Source: Bin80 sp026708685 (GTDB taxonomy: Bacteria > Bacteroidota > Rhodothermia > Rhodothermales > Bin80). From it: DNA of 64,000 nucleotides. Both the position numbers and the translations under genes were made by a program. The notes beneath the pieces are model-generated. The model was not told the DNA's origin, did no database searches, and saw only the letters and a list, made by a program, of their open reading frames with translations. How positions within the stretch are numbered: the stretch's first letter is position 1; each line of letters starts with the position of its first letter. This document shows, piece after piece, positions 36,868 through 46,011 of this stretch. The stretch lies in assembly GCA_965200955.1 (NCBI GenBank), contig OZ241742.1:3720001-3784000 (forward strand). The letters run 5' to 3'.

Positions 36868-39291
36868 ATGTTCAAGAGGATGTTTAGTTGTTATTTTCAA
36901 AGCATTTTGAAGACTTGGTTCATCTGTCTTCTGCTTATTCATTCACTCCCTTCCTGGGGCTTGTATGCCCAGCAGCTTGACAACAAACCTCCAGTTCGTA
37001 TCGCCTACATTTCAGATCCAGCCAATTCATTTGCTGATGAGATTCAATCCATCGTTGAAGAGGAACTCCAAATTCTTGTCCGAAATGATTTTAATGTTCA
37101 ATTTCCGAAGGATCTATACATAACCGTCGACAATGTGATGGAAGACGGTGCCCAAGCGATACAACAGCTGATGAAGGATGAAAGGGTTTCAATGGTTGTC
37201 ACATTGGGCATTGGTGTTTCAGAAATCGCCATTCGCGGGGCACCTTGGTCAAAACCCATCATTGTATCCGGTGTCTTTGATGCCCAGTTGCAGGGCTTCC
37301 CAGAAACCAATGGAGCAAGCGGTGTGAAGAATTTAAGTTATATCGCTCCCCCACCACCTGGCCCTGTCATTCGAGATTTGCTGAAATTTCGTGATCTCAC
37401 TTACTTTGAGCGAGTTGCTCTCCTGCTTGAAGAAACCGCGGCTGTCACTTACAATGCATTTATTGACCAATTATCTGGATCGGCTCTGCAAAGAGGTATC
37501 ACACTCGTTCCAGTCCCAGTTGGAATGACTGCTTCAAGTGTTTTGGAATCCCTTCCAAAGGATACTGATGCTATATACCTTGCTCCTCTTCCACATCTGG
37601 ATCCTGATGAATTTATACTGCTGATAGAAGAACTTACCAACCGTCAACTTCCCACATTTTCCTTTTCTGCCGATGATGTACACAAAGGTGTGATGGCCTC
37701 CGTAGGTTCCATTGATTTTCCTCTGATGAGCCGGAGGATCGCACTCAATGCCTATCGGATCATCTTAGGGGATGATCCAAGCACATTACCTGTGACGTTT
37801 GCCTCCAGTGAGGAATTGGTCCTTAATATCCGCACACTTCAAGAATTATTGATCACACCTCCGCTGGACATGCTCCTTGAAGCACGTAGACTCTTTGAGG
37901 ATCCAGACAACGTAGAACGTATTGTGACCCTCCAGATTGCCATGGAGGAAGCTAGAAGCACCAATCTTGAACTTGCTATTGAAGATCAAGAAATTACTTC
38001 TGGAATTGAAGATGTACGAATTGCGAGAGCCGATTTGCTCCCAAATGTATCCCTCTCTTGGTCTGGCTCAACCGTCTCAAAGGATGTGGCTGAATCTTCA
38101 TTTGGAATGCAACCACAGTATTCACTGGACGGCGGTCTTGCCTTTCAGCAACTACTTTTCTCGTCGGATGCCAATGCAAATCTTTCTGCCCAAAAATTTC
38201 TCCAGACATCAAGAGAGCAAAACCGAGCAACCCTTGAGTTGGATATCGTACTCCAAGCCGCCGAAGCTTACTTGAATGTACTGCGCACCAAAACTCTGGA
38301 ACAGGTACAACAAGACAATCTTAATCTGACAGTTACATCGTTAAGAATGGCTGAGCAACGTGAGCGCATTGGAGCAGCCGGACCCGGTGAACGCCTTCGA
38401 ATCCAAAGCGAATTAGCACGAAGAAGAGCAGATCGTATTGGTGCTTTTGCACAAAGATCTGTTGCTGAAACTGCTCTCAACCAGATCTTGAACCGCCCTC
38501 TGGATGAGCCATTCATGACTCCAGAGGCCAATATGGAAGGACGCTCATTACTTGAAGGAAGCCTATCTACAACCTATCTAATGGAGCTGTCTCAATTCAG
38601 TCACTTAAATGCATTTTTAGTCAATGTGGCCTTGAGTGGAGCGCCTGAGATTCGTAGCTTGGATGCTGCCATTGATGCACAAGAGCGACTTCTTGTCGCA
38701 AGCCGTCAAACATTTTATCTCCCTACCGTGGGACTTCAGGGAAATGTGTCCACCAATGTACTGCGTGAGGGTGCAGGAAGTACCCTCCCCGCTGGTGGTT
38801 TTCCCACGACCGAATCTCCCGACTTTCCTTGGTCTGCAGGACTCACCATCAATCTCCCTCTCTATCGGGGGAACTCTCGTTTTGCCCGCCGCAATAAAAC
38901 AGTAGCAATCCTAACACAATTACAACTTCAGCGTGAATTGATTGCCCAGAGAATTGAACAAAATCTTCGTGCTCAACTCCAGTTTGCTCAAACGAGTTTA
39001 GCGGTTGTTCGCGAAAGCGAAACTGCAGCTCAAACCGCTCAGCAATCCCTGGAACTTATTACGGAAGCGTATGAACAGGGACTGGTGAGTGTTGTTGACC
39101 TTCTTGAAGCTCAAACGAGTGCACTCGTCAGCGAACGAGGGGTGACCAATGCCATCTTTGACTACCTGATCAACTTAAAGCGTGTTGAAAGAGCCGTCGG
39201 TCAATTTGAAGTTTTCTCTACACCCGAACAACAAGTCAACTTTATTCAACAGATGGAAGACTATCTTCAATCTTCGGAGGATGCCCCATGA
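36868..39291 (+). CDS. TolC-family outer-membrane efflux protein with N-terminal substrate-binding-like domain
   Basis: 807 residues. After a signal peptide (about residues 14-35, ending YAQQ), residues 40-330 look like an ABC-type periplasmic binding domain (VRIAYISDPANSFADEI, VSMVVTLGIGVSEIAIRGAP, KPIIVSGVFDAQLQGFPE, FSFSADDVHKGVMASVGSID). Residues 355-800 are a TolC outer-membrane factor: TLQIAMEEARSTNLELAI, DVRIARADLLPNVSLSWSGS, a repeat of that pattern in the second half (ASRQTFYLPTVGLQGNVSTN), and AYEQGLVSVVDLLEAQTSAL. TolC alone is about 450 residues, so this is a fusion. It overlaps the MFP gene by 4 bases and is the first gene of the efflux operon. Confidence 0.88.
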   Translation: MFKRMFSCYFQSILKTWFICLLLIHSLPSWGLYAQQLDNKPPVRIAYISDPANSFADEIQSIVEEELQILVRNDFNVQFPKDLYITVDNVMEDGAQAIQQLMKDERVSMVVTLGIGVSEIAIRGAPWSKPIIVSGVFDAQLQGFPETNGASGVKNLSYIAPPPPGPVIRDLLKFRDLTYFERVALLLEETAAVTYNAFIDQLSGSALQRGITLVPVPVGMTASSVLESLPKDTDAIYLAPLPHLDPDEFILLIEELTNRQLPTFSFSADDVHKGVMASVGSIDFPLMSRRIALNAYRIILGDDPSTLPVTFASSEELVLNIRTLQELLITPPLDMLLEARRLFEDPDNVERIVTLQIAMEEARSTNLELAIEDQEITSGIEDVRIARADLLPNVSLSWSGSTVSKDVAESSFGMQPQYSLDGGLAFQQLLFSSDANANLSAQKFLQTSREQNRATLELDIVLQAAEAYLNVLRTKTLEQVQQDNLNLTVTSLRMAEQRERIGAAGPGERLRIQSELARRRADRIGAFAQRSVAETALNQILNRPLDEPFMTPEANMEGRSLLEGSLSTTYLMELSQFSHLNAFLVNVALSGAPEIRSLDAAIDAQERLLVASRQTFYLPTVGLQGNVSTNVLREGAGSTLPAGGFPTTESPDFPWSAGLTINLPLYRGNSRFARRNKTVAILTQLQLQRELIAQRIEQNLRAQLQFAQTSLAVVRESETAAQTAQQSLELITEAYEQGLVSVVDLLEAQTSALVSERGVTNAIFDYLINLKRVERAVGQFEVFSTPEQQVNFIQQMEDYLQSSEDAP

Positions 39292-40409
39292 TACCCCTTG
39301 ATCAACATATGATGTGTTGGACATCTACGGTCTTCTTCATAGCACTCCTTATTCTCAGTGGATGTGGAGGCGAACCCGATGCAGTAGATCGCCAAATTCG
39401 CCCCGTTCGATTTTCTCAGGCCACGGTGGCAGGAAGTGAACAAACTCGCACCTTCCCTGGAACCTCGCGTGCTGCATCTGAGCAGGATCTTGCATTCAGA
39501 GTGTCAGGCATTGTCACCACCGTGGAGGTGGATGTTGGTAGCACCGTCCGAAAAGGGCAGGTGCTCGTACGACTTGATTCTGGGGACCTTATCCTACGGC
39601 AACAGCAGGCAGAAGCTGGACTTGCACAGGCACGTGCCCAGTCACGTAATGCCAAGGCAAACTACGAACGAGTCGTAGCCCTCTATGAAACTGGAAACAC
39701 TTCTCTCAGCGATATGGATGCTGTCAGAGCTTCCTTTGAGTCTGCGAACGCATCCGAAGTCTCTGCCGAAACAGCACTCAGGCTTGCCCAGCAACAAGTT
39801 GCTTACGCTCAACTCCTTGCTCCAATCAGTGGATCAGTCAGCCAAGTCAGGGTGGATGTCAATGAATCCGTGAATGCAGGTCAAACGGTTGTAGTCCTCA
39901 TTGATACTGGACAAAACCCAGAGGTTCAGGTGACCGTTCCCGAAGCCTTCATCGGCGGACTCCGCTCTGGACAGTCTGCTCAAGTCATGTTTGGCGCACT
40001 TTCTGGGCCTCCCTTCAACGGGCTTATGACCGAAGTCGGATCTGCAGCTACGGGTGCGGGCGGATTCCCCGTGATCGTTCAACTGACCGAGAATGAGCAG
40101 TTGCGAAATATTCGTCCTGGAATGGCCGCAGAAGTCACCTTCCAAGTGGAAGGGCAGTCCGAGTCCAACGGTGTTCTGGTGCCGCCTCAATCCGTTCAGC
40201 AAGATCATCTTGGACGCTTTGTCTTTGTGCTCATGAATCCTGACGAGGCAAATATTGCTACCGCTGAACGCCGTATCGTTATGACGGGCTCCCTTACTCC
40301 AGATGGACTAGAAATCCTTGATGGTGTCCTTGATGGTGAATATGTAGCAACTGCCGGACTGAGTACATTGGAAACTGGTCAACAAGTCCGCCTACTTCAG
40401 TACCGTTAA
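39288..40409 (+). CDS. RND efflux periplasmic adaptor (membrane fusion protein), lipoprotein
   Basis: 373 residues. The leader ends in a lipobox (LILSGCGG). The lipoyl-like halves are FRVSGIVTTVEVDVGSTVRK with GQVLVRLD and YAQLLAPISGSVSQVRVDVN; between them is a short alpha-hairpin (AEAGLAQARAQSRNAKANYE). The beta-barrel and C-terminal domain follow (VTVPEAFIGGLRSGQSAQVM, IRPGMAAEVTF). It would link the RND pump to the TolC-like protein. It overlaps the TolC gene by ATGA, and the RND gene starts within 20 bases of its stop. Confidence 0.92.
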   Translation: MIPLDQHMMCWTSTVFFIALLILSGCGGEPDAVDRQIRPVRFSQATVAGSEQTRTFPGTSRAASEQDLAFRVSGIVTTVEVDVGSTVRKGQVLVRLDSGDLILRQQQAEAGLAQARAQSRNAKANYERVVALYETGNTSLSDMDAVRASFESANASEVSAETALRLAQQQVAYAQLLAPISGSVSQVRVDVNESVNAGQTVVVLIDTGQNPEVQVTVPEAFIGGLRSGQSAQVMFGALSGPPFNGLMTEVGSAATGAGGFPVIVQLTENEQLRNIRPGMAAEVTFQVEGQSESNGVLVPPQSVQQDHLGRFVFVLMNPDEANIATAERRIVMTGSLTPDGLEILDGVLDGEYVATAGLSTLETGQQVRLLQYR

Positions 40410-40427
40410 TTGACCTCTCAGTCTGTG

Positions 40428-43400
40428 ATGGACATTACCCGCTATGCCATAGATAACCGCGTTGTCACCTTTGTGATTCTGGTGATTGTTGCCCTTTCTG
40501 GGATGCTCGCCTACCAGCAACTCCCTCGGGCAGAAGACCCAGGATTTTTGATTCGGAATGCAACGGTGATCACTGAGTTTCCTGGAGCTACTCCTGAACG
40601 TGTTGAACTTCTGGTCACCGATCGTATCGAGCGCGTGATTCAGGAAATTCCTGAGGTCAAACATATCAGTAGCGAATCTCGAACAGGTCTATCCATCATC
40701 ACTGTATCGCTTCGCGAAAGTGTCACTGAACTGCGGCCCGTCTGGAATACTCTGCGACGAAAAGTTGATGGAATGGTCAGCGAGTTGCCACAAGGTGTCA
40801 CACCAACCGTTGATGATGAGCTTGGGGAAGTTTTCGGTACTGTGATAACACTCACTGCTGATGGATTTTCCTATGCGGAGCAGAAAGAAATTGCTGAGCA
40901 GGTCCGTGATGTTTTTCTCAAAATAGATGATGTTGCCCAAGTGGAAATTCGGGGAATCCAGCCAGAACATGTCTATGTGAACTTTGATAATGCACGGCTG
41001 TCTGGCCTTGGACTTTCGGTTGCACAACTGCAAAATATTCTTCAATCCAGCAATATCATTATCTCTGGAGGACAGGTGGAGACAGGATCAGAACGTATTG
41101 TTTTAGAGCCAACTGGAAACTTCACCTCTGTGGATGATATCCGGCAGACGCTCATTTCTCTGCCCAGTACTGGTGAAACTGTTTTTCTCGGAGATGTTGC
41201 CGAAATTCAGCGAGGATATGCCGAGCCACCACAGGTGAGGATCCGTGCCAATGGACTGCCGGCACTGGTGTTGGCCATTTCCATGCGAACGGGTGGCAAT
41301 ATCATTGAGTTGGGGGAAAACATCCGTGCTACCGTCGCTGACTTGGAGCAGCAGTATCCGATTGGTGTTTCGTTTGATTTTGTTGCATTTCAGCCAGAAG
41401 TCGTAGATCGGGCGATTTCTACGTTCGTCACTTCCATCCCGCAGGCCATAGGAATTGTACTGATCTGTATGCTAGTTTTTCTGGGCTTGCGCACTGGGCT
41501 GGTCGTAGCTACTCTTATTCCAATGACCATTCTGGCTACCCTGATGACGATGCAGTTCTTAGAGATCGGCATGGATAAGATGTCTCTGGCAGCATTAATC
41601 ATCGCATTGGGACTCTTGGTTGACAATGCCATTGTGATGAGTGAATCCATTCTTGTCCGTTTGCAGGCCGGAGATTCTCCTCGTACCGCTGCTTTGGCAT
41701 CTACCAAAGAATTACGCATTCCACTGTTGATCTCGTCACTGACAACCATTGCGGCATTTCTGCCGATTGTTCTTGCGGAGAGTGCAGTCGGAGAATATAC
41801 TGCTCCTCTGGCACAGGTCATTGCTATCGCACTTCTTTCATCGTGGCTTCTCTCCATTACGATGATCCCCCTTCTGTGCTTGATTTTTTTGAAAGTCCGT
41901 CGTAAAAGATTACAGCACTCTCCCGACCAGCCCGATATTGAAGATCCAGCTGAGAATTCTACCTTTGACACTCCCTTTTACCGTAGGTATCGTTCTTTCT
42001 TACAGCTGCTACTGCGTCGCCCTCCGATCACCATTGCATGTGCCTTTGCGGTACTCCTCTTTACATTTTTTCTGTTTAATTTCGTTGAACAAAACTTCTT
42101 CCCCGATAGTGAAGAACTCCTCTTCACCGGTGATTTTGAGCTTCCTTATGGAACCTCCTTTTCTTATACGGAGGATGCAATTCTTGATATTGAGACATTC
42201 ATGGCTCAAGAGTTGGCTGCCAATCCTACCCGAGAGGGAGTTCGGAACTGGGCTTTCTTTATAGGTGGTGGAATGCCCCGTTTTACATTAGGCTATAACC
42301 CCACGCAGCCTCGACCTGGACAGGCCGTTCTCATTGGGAATGCCACCAATTCGGAAGCACTCTTTGAGTCTATGGATCGTTTACGTGAATATGTAGAGAC
42401 CAACTATCCTGATATAAAAACCACCATTAAACGACTGGCATCAGGGCCTGGAGATGCGAATCCTGTGGAGATACGCCTTTTTGGTTCTGATACGGATATT
42501 CTTTTTGAACTGGCAGATCAGATCAAGGCACAATTACAATCCATGTCGGGTACTCGTAATATTTCGGATAACTGGGGGGAGCAAACGAAAAAGTTGATCA
42601 TTGGGATTAACGAGGCCCAGGCTGAGCGGGCAGGCATCACCAATCAGGACATAGCCATATCACTACAAACAGCTCTATCGGGTTCAACCGTCACGCAATA
42701 CCGTGAAGGGACTGAGGCGATTCCAGTGGTCTTACGTTCAGAAGTAGGGGATCGTGAAGACATTGGAAAATTAGAATCCATTAATGTGTATGCCCAGTCT
42801 GGGCAGAATGTCTCACTACGTCAGGTTGCCGACATTACCCTTACCTTTGAGCCGTCCAAGATTCTACGTCGTGATCGCTCCAAAACACTTTCGGTCTTCG
42901 CTAATTTAGATGCAAATACGGATGCTACGGCTTTCACTATCGTTGAGGATATTGCCCCATGGCTGGCTCAGCAGGAACAGCAGTGGCCACTGGGATATAG
43001 TTACGAAATCGGGGGAACGTTTGAAAGCTCTGCAGAAGCCAATGCTGCCATCGCCGATAAGCTACCACTGGCAGGGCTTTTGATTTTGCTTCTTCTTGTT
43101 GGTCAATTCAACTCCATCCGTAAACCTCTTATCATCCTACTGACAATTCCGCTTGGACTCACTGGAGTTGCCCTAGGACTCATCATTACTGGTCAGCCCT
43201 TTGGATTTATGACCTTACTGGGGCTTATTTCTTTGGCAGGAATTGTCATCAACAACGCGATTGTTCTGATTGATCGCATTCGAATAGAGATTGACGATAA
43301 CGGCTTGCCTCCGAGTGCTGCTATTATTGAGGCAACCCAGCGAAGGTTAAGGCCAATCGTGCTTACGACTGCAACCACCGTTGGCGGCTTACTTCCCTTA

Positions 43401-43532
43401 TGGCTTGGCGGCGACCCTCTTTTTGTGTCCATGGCGGTTGCGATTATGTTTGGTTTAATTTTCGCCACGATCCTTACCCTAGGTTTTGTGCCTGCACTCT
43501 ATAGCCTACTCTTCCGCGTCCGCCATCGGTAA
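40428..43532 (+). CDS. RND-family efflux pump permease (AcrB/MexB-like)
   Basis: About 1034 residues from ATG 40428 (MDITRYAIDNR); a TTG at 40410, right after the previous stop, would add six residues. The permease has the RND layout: first span near residue 10, large periplasmic domain with RAEDPGFLIRNATVITEFPG, a block of spans with GLLVDNAIVMSESILVRLQA (charged residues of the proton relay), SLTTIAAFLPIVLAESAVGE, and the mirrored second half (AIADKLPLAGLLILLLLVGQ, LGLISLAGIVINNAIVLIDR, TTATTVGGLLPLWLGG). The substrate is unknown. It is the last gene of the operon TolC-MFP-RND. Confidence 0.95.
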   Translation: MDITRYAIDNRVVTFVILVIVALSGMLAYQQLPRAEDPGFLIRNATVITEFPGATPERVELLVTDRIERVIQEIPEVKHISSESRTGLSIITVSLRESVTELRPVWNTLRRKVDGMVSELPQGVTPTVDDELGEVFGTVITLTADGFSYAEQKEIAEQVRDVFLKIDDVAQVEIRGIQPEHVYVNFDNARLSGLGLSVAQLQNILQSSNIIISGGQVETGSERIVLEPTGNFTSVDDIRQTLISLPSTGETVFLGDVAEIQRGYAEPPQVRIRANGLPALVLAISMRTGGNIIELGENIRATVADLEQQYPIGVSFDFVAFQPEVVDRAISTFVTSIPQAIGIVLICMLVFLGLRTGLVVATLIPMTILATLMTMQFLEIGMDKMSLAALIIALGLLVDNAIVMSESILVRLQAGDSPRTAALASTKELRIPLLISSLTTIAAFLPIVLAESAVGEYTAPLAQVIAIALLSSWLLSITMIPLLCLIFLKVRRKRLQHSPDQPDIEDPAENSTFDTPFYRRYRSFLQLLLRRPPITIACAFAVLLFTFFLFNFVEQNFFPDSEELLFTGDFELPYGTSFSYTEDAILDIETFMAQELAANPTREGVRNWAFFIGGGMPRFTLGYNPTQPRPGQAVLIGNATNSEALFESMDRLREYVETNYPDIKTTIKRLASGPGDANPVEIRLFGSDTDILFELADQIKAQLQSMSGTRNISDNWGEQTKKLIIGINEAQAERAGITNQDIAISLQTALSGSTVTQYREGTEAIPVVLRSEVGDREDIGKLESINVYAQSGQNVSLRQVADITLTFEPSKILRRDRSKTLSVFANLDANTDATAFTIVEDIAPWLAQQEQQWPLGYSYEIGGTFESSAEANAAIADKLPLAGLLILLLLVGQFNSIRKPLIILLTIPLGLTGVALGLIITGQPFGFMTLLGLISLAGIVINNAIVLIDRIRIEIDDNGLPPSAAIIEATQRRLRPIVLTTATTVGGLLPLWLGGDPLFVSMAVAIMFGLIFATILTLGFVPALYSLLFRVRHR

Positions 43533-43697
43533 ATCCATTCCTCTGATCCTTATCCAGATCGTTACATGGATGAAAAACTCCCATTTGGCTATCGCGTCAA
43601 ATCAACATGTCAATACATTCATCGTTGGTAAGTAACCTTAAGTGATCAATCACATGAATCTGATTGATCTTGTAGAACAGTATTTTGATCCTAACTG

Positions 43698-45040
43698 ATG
43701 AAAAGCCGATGGGAAATTGAGTCAATCGTCCGTTCTGGCGAAAACTAGTCTGTCGGGTTTATAGAAATTCAATTAGCCCCCGCGGAATTACATACCCCGA
43801 TTCCACATCTTGTGCAACCGAAATGGTGGCCTTCGCCAATTCGCATGGAGGTACTCTACTACTGGAGGTGAACGGCGACGGCAATGTAACTGGTGTATCC
43901 CTCAGCCAAGTAAGAGACATTGAAGAATGGGTAGTAAATAGAGACTTTTGCAAAACCTCCCAGTCAACTCTAAAAAATACGTCACAGGTGCTTCAGAGCA
44001 ATATTTCTACGAAAAATCTGAGGTTTTGCAAAAGCCTCAATATAGCTCTAATCACTGTCAACCTTCCATTGAACCTCGCTGAGTACTGTGGATCTACTTG
44101 ATGAAGATGACATCAGGAAGACTGTATTCATTGTTGAGATTCCCCGAGGACTATATGTGCATGCTACAAGTGGTGGGAGCCATTATGTGCGGGTGGGTTC
44201 TACCAAACAGATCGTATTAGGGCCTCGCCTTCCCCGATCATATCAGAATCGTGACCGTACTTTAGTTTTTGATGGGCTACCTGTTTTAACATCTTCATTG
44301 AAGATCTTGATCAAAGAAAGTTGAAACTCTACTTTGACAATACTACGCGTGTCATTCCATGATCCAATCTGTTGCACAATACAAGCATCCTCAAGTCAAC
44401 ACAGGATGGAACATCACATGCGACGGTTGCAGGACTGCTCATGTTTGGCACGTGTCCTCAAAATCATTTACAATCAACATCAATAGAAGCGGCTGTTTAC
44501 CAAGGACTTCACCCCACCTCTGATGATTTAATACACTCCAAAAGTATTACTGGTACCGCTGACTCTCAGATTGACGAAGCGATCAGATTTGTGGATCAAT
44601 TCATGTTGAAGCCAGCACGAAAGCCACTTGGTCAAAGAGATTATACACAGTTTGATCTCAATGCTGTTCGTGAAGCAATTGTCAACGCGGTTGCTCACAG
44701 GGATTATTCCATTGCTGGATCCAAAGTCAGAATCTTTCTCTACTCTGACCGTATTGAAATTTCCAGTCCTGGCACCCTGCCGAATACACTTACAGTCGAA
44801 TCTATGGCATTTCGTGTGTTTACACGAAATCAACTACTGGTTCAGTTTCTCTCTCGTATGAGATCCTCACTAACTGGGGAGGTGTTTCTTGAATCCAGGG
44901 GAGAAGGCGTACAAAATATCCTTCGTTTAAGTGAAATCCACTCGGGCAGGGTTCCTCAATATGATGTGCATGGTGATGAATTATTGCTCACCATTTGGGC
45001 ATTCCCTTCGCCTCACTTATCAAAATCTGACGAGGAATGA
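43698..45040 (+). pseudogene. Ruined AlbA_2/Schlafen-type ATP-binding regulator gene
   Basis: From ATG 43698 the reading starts MKSRWEIESIVRSGEN, meets a TAG at 43746-43748, shifts frame and continues TEMVAFANSHGGTLLLEVNG, the AlbA_2 core. A 98-bp MITE-like insert (43941-44038) comes next, then in another frame DDIRKTVFIVEIPRGLYVHA and GGSHYVRVGSTKQ. A further shift near 44300 and a TGA at 44360-44362 precede HATVAGLLMFG, then LNAVREAIVNAVAHRDYSI, the ATPase-like (HATPase_c_4) C-terminal domain, and SRGEGVQNILRL. In intact relatives this is one protein of about 450 residues that is often annotated as an ATP-binding regulator. At least two stops and two or three frameshifts rule out function. 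Confidence 0.87.
43941..44038. mobile_element. 98-bp MITE-like element with 19-bp inverted ends
   Basis: GAGACTTTTGCAAAACCTC at 43941-43959 is inverted at 44020-44038 with one mismatch. The interior (about 60 bases) is AT-rich and has no gene. Both sides show short matching bases (ATA/AATA), but the exact duplication is unclear. The ends look like those of IS5/IS4-type elements, an uncertain guess. It interrupts the AlbA-type pseudogene between VVN and the following SNHCQPSIEP in another frame. Confidence 0.72.
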
Positions 45041-45250
45041 ACCCGGTGACATGTTTGAGGCAGGTATTAGATCTATTTTGTTTGATGATGTATCCATCCA
45101 AGAATTCCACAGTATGAAAATCTAATGATCCAATTGCAGAACCTTAGTGATTCACTCTTAAATATGAGTCTCGGTGACTTCAAAGCAGGTTTTTACTCAT
45201 AATTGGTAGGATCTCCATATCCGTTGTCACTTGTGATAGCATTCACTAAT

Positions 45251-45718
45251 TCAGTTGAAATGATTGAATACTTCTGAATTTTCGCTTTGTCTACCAGTAG
45301 ATTTAGGACGCTTAGAGAATGGCCTACTGACGGGTGTATACTCCTTCGGATTCGTTAGAAATGTCGCGGTAAGCCAAGGAAAGAAGATCAAAGCATAACT
45401 TCCCCAAGGATAATCATTGATGTAACCTATCAGTCCAATCAAACAAAAACTGCTTAACAGACTAACCGCCATGATCCATGCTGTACTGTAACGGATGATT
45501 TTGTAGCTAAGCGGATAATAACGATACAAAGCTACCATGACCATGATCGTGATCAGTGCTCCAATCAATATATCAAAGCTGTACAATGCTTCAACTTTGT
45601 AACGATTTAACCTATGAACATCACTTGCATAAAAAAGAAAACCCACAAGTGGAATTGCCACATACGGAAAATACTGACTTTTCTGTTTATGCCTCATTGT
45701 AGTGTGGGAATTGATCAC
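45251..45718 (-). CDS. Hypothetical membrane protein
   Basis: 155 residues (fewer if a Met at residue 8 is used). There are about four hydrophobic spans: YFPYVAIPLVGFLFYASDV, FDILIGALITIMVMVALYRY, STAWIMAVSLLSSFCLIGLI and WGSYALIFFPWLTATFL. The C-terminal 30 residues are polar. No family was recognised. It stands alone between two pseudogenes. Confidence 0.55.
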   Translation of the reverse strand: MINSHTTMRHKQKSQYFPYVAIPLVGFLFYASDVHRLNRYKVEALYSFDILIGALITIMVMVALYRYYPLSYKIIRYSTAWIMAVSLLSSFCLIGLIGYINDYPWGSYALIFFPWLTATFLTNPKEYTPVSRPFSKRPKSTGRQSENSEVFNHFN

Positions 45719-45833
45719 TGCACTTATCTCGTATGCAACTTCCGCGGGGTTGTTTCAAAGCCTGATATGTATCTAAAGAAGGGAGTGATATCGCAAAGTA
45801 ACAACGGATATGCGACCAGAGAAATCAGTGGAT

Positions 45834-45980
45834 TCATTTCTTGAAATCATTACGTGCCTTAGATAAGTCAATGGGTTGAAACACTGCTTTACGCATGGTC
45901 TCAATATCTACGCCAGGCATGTCAAACTCCTCATTCAACTCCTCCTTTGAAGGTTGATAATCTGGGGCCTTAATATCCAC
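45834..45980 (-). CDS. Possible small protein of 48 residues
   Basis: From GTG 45980 the minus strand reads MDIKAPDYQPSKEELNEEFD, then MPGVDIETMRKAVFQPIDLS and KARNDFKK before TGA 45834-45836. Composition is protein-like and the frame is open a few codons further up (to a TAG). It lies 31 bases after the methyltransferase-HNH gene on the same strand. It may be a complete small gene or the tail of a lost one. No family was recognised. Confidence 0.3.
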   Translation of the reverse strand: MDIKAPDYQPSKEELNEEFDMPGVDIETMRKAVFQPIDLSKARNDFKK

Positions 45981-46011
45981 ATTGCACTTTTGATGCCTGA
46001 TCTATCTTTCT

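Noticed and set aside
43533..43697. Possible extension of the RND operon downstream
   Set aside because: Frames are closed by stops, and the next readable sequence belongs to the AlbA-type pseudogene.
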